DNA of 64,000 bases. It comes from Cladorhizidae sp. MBARI D1340-BT2 (lineage: Eukaryota > Porifera > Demospongiae > Poecilosclerida > Cladorhizidae). The translations under genes and the position numbers were made by a program. A model generated the notes under the pieces. The model saw only the letters and a list, made by a program, of their open reading frames with translations. It ran no database searches and was not told where the DNA came from. Below, in pieces: positions 63,801-64,000 of this stretch. Location of the stretch: contig JAQNBH010000002.1 in NCBI GenBank assembly GCA_028752905.1, positions 28,689,932-28,753,931 on the forward strand, read 5' to 3'. Numbering within the stretch: the stretch's first letter is position 1; every line of letters begins with the position of its first letter.

Positions 63801-64000
63801 GATTATCCACACTTCACTGAATAGACTTGTTATACAGCTATTAAGATAGGACTCTCCAAGTGCTCTCTCTTGATACCAAACATCCATATATTCTGCACAC
63901 TTCACTGTAATGGACTTGCAAGATAGGTATCTCTCAGTGTTCTCTATCTTGAGCTAAACATGTTAGCTTCATAGATTCTCCACACTTCACTGAATAGACT
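54812..64000 (+). repeat. Right zone: mixed modules, ending in single-A units
   Basis: Module B starts: 54812, 55720, 56630, 57940, 59250, 60159, 61067, 61975, 62884 and 63792 (cut by the window end). Module A starts: 55318, 56226, 57136, 57538, 58446, 58848, 59756, 60665, 61573, 62481, 63390. Private marks are TGCCGTAAAGC with ATAACTGTTC at 55318, GCCGTTAAGC at 57538, and TTCTCTGTCTTG with ATATTACGC in the B at 57940. The 57538 and 58848 A modules share TGATTTCAAG and GATAATCAGTTC with 38125 and 39435. The block 59250-61974 (2725 bp) is matched from 61975 onward as far as the A at 63390, which differs by GATAATCAGTTC. The last five A runs are all single. Confidence 0.87.

Larger units (their letters stand above)
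1..64000. repeat. Composite two-module satellite array filling the window
   Basis: Every base falls in one of two alternating modules, A (about 402 bp) or B (506 bp), joined head to tail in one orientation. There is no inversion, spacer, mobile-element insertion or single-copy stretch. The seams are A-to-B (ACATGTT/AGCTTCGTAG), B-to-A (CTCTATC/CTTGATATTT read as CTATCTTGATATTT) and A-to-A (ACATGTT/CTTGATATTT); no B-to-B seam exists. Copies differ mostly by scattered single-base changes and one-base length changes, so the array is young or strongly homogenised. Neither end of the array is inside the window. The host is inferred to be a eukaryote from the satellite architecture alone. The family is not one I recognise. 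Confidence 0.97.

Noticed and set aside
1..64000. CRISPR array or bacterial repeat locus
   Set aside because: Repeats are hundreds of bases long and adjoin without unique spacers. No associated genes are present.

Overview
The whole 64 kb window is one uninterrupted satellite-type tandem array. I find no supportable protein gene, RNA gene, transposon, CRISPR array or single-copy sequence. It is AT-rich, non-coding and built from near-identical units with megasatellite-like higher-order organisation. That points to a eukaryotic heterochromatic region such as a pericentromere, subtelomere, knob, or sex/B chromosome. I do not recognise the family and cannot name the organism.

Two modules, always in the same orientation, make up everything. 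Module A is 402-404 bp (390 bp in a deleted lineage). It starts at CTTGATATTTGCCC and ends TGCTAAACATGTT. Module B is 506 bp (one copy 505). It starts AGCTTCGTAGATTATCC and ends TGTGTTCTCTATC. Reading every seam by eye gives 90 complete A modules plus a partial one at the left edge, and 54 complete B modules plus a partial one at the right edge. B never touches B. Runs of A between B modules vary: of 54 fully bounded runs, 26 hold one A, 22 hold two, 5 hold three and 1 holds four. Local periods are therefore about 909, 1311, 1713 and 2115 bp. B is itself older tandem DNA: six roughly 80-95 bp monomers arranged as three dimers of about 174 bp. A shows no such internal periodicity and looks like a foreign segment joined to the B satellite at CTTGAT.

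Layout: (1) 1-8470 is a left zone with private A subtypes (III and IV) and only one B haplotype (B-1). (2) 8471-18153 is a mixed zone where subtypes A-II and A-V and haplotype B-2 appear; a 2219-bp segment at 8471 recurs at 15027. (3) 18154-24305 is a local expansion marked by private B substitutions. (4) 24306-30665 is mostly short A-B units, with a GCGATTTCC A lineage. (5) 30666-37722 is a 3.53-kb block in two adjacent copies. (6) 37723-40342 is a 1310-bp block in two copies. (7) 39837-49464 is a 4814-bp block in two adjacent copies, each containing an older 1298-bp doubling with a 13-bp deletion. (8) 49063-54811 is a 2219-bp, five-module unit in two and a half copies. (9) 54812-64000 is mixed, ending in short A-B units.

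Block copies are in register with the modules, and some modules are chimaeric. This fits repeated unequal homologous exchange or replication-based amplification, without selection for a protein. Short open frames occur only where one-base variants happen to leave them open, and they lack conserved starts. Subtype names used below are mine. A-I: GGGATCTTT with four A in GTGAAAACC (402 bp). A-II: GGGATTTTT, TTTTGAGTAC, usually five A (403 bp). A-III: TGTTAAGGTTTGTG. A-IV: GAAGTTATGATGA. A-V: TTTATACG plus AAAAGTTTGA. B-1: CACTGTATAAAC with CACACTTTAC and AATGGAC. B-2: CACTGAATAGAC with CAAACTTTAC and AATGAAC.
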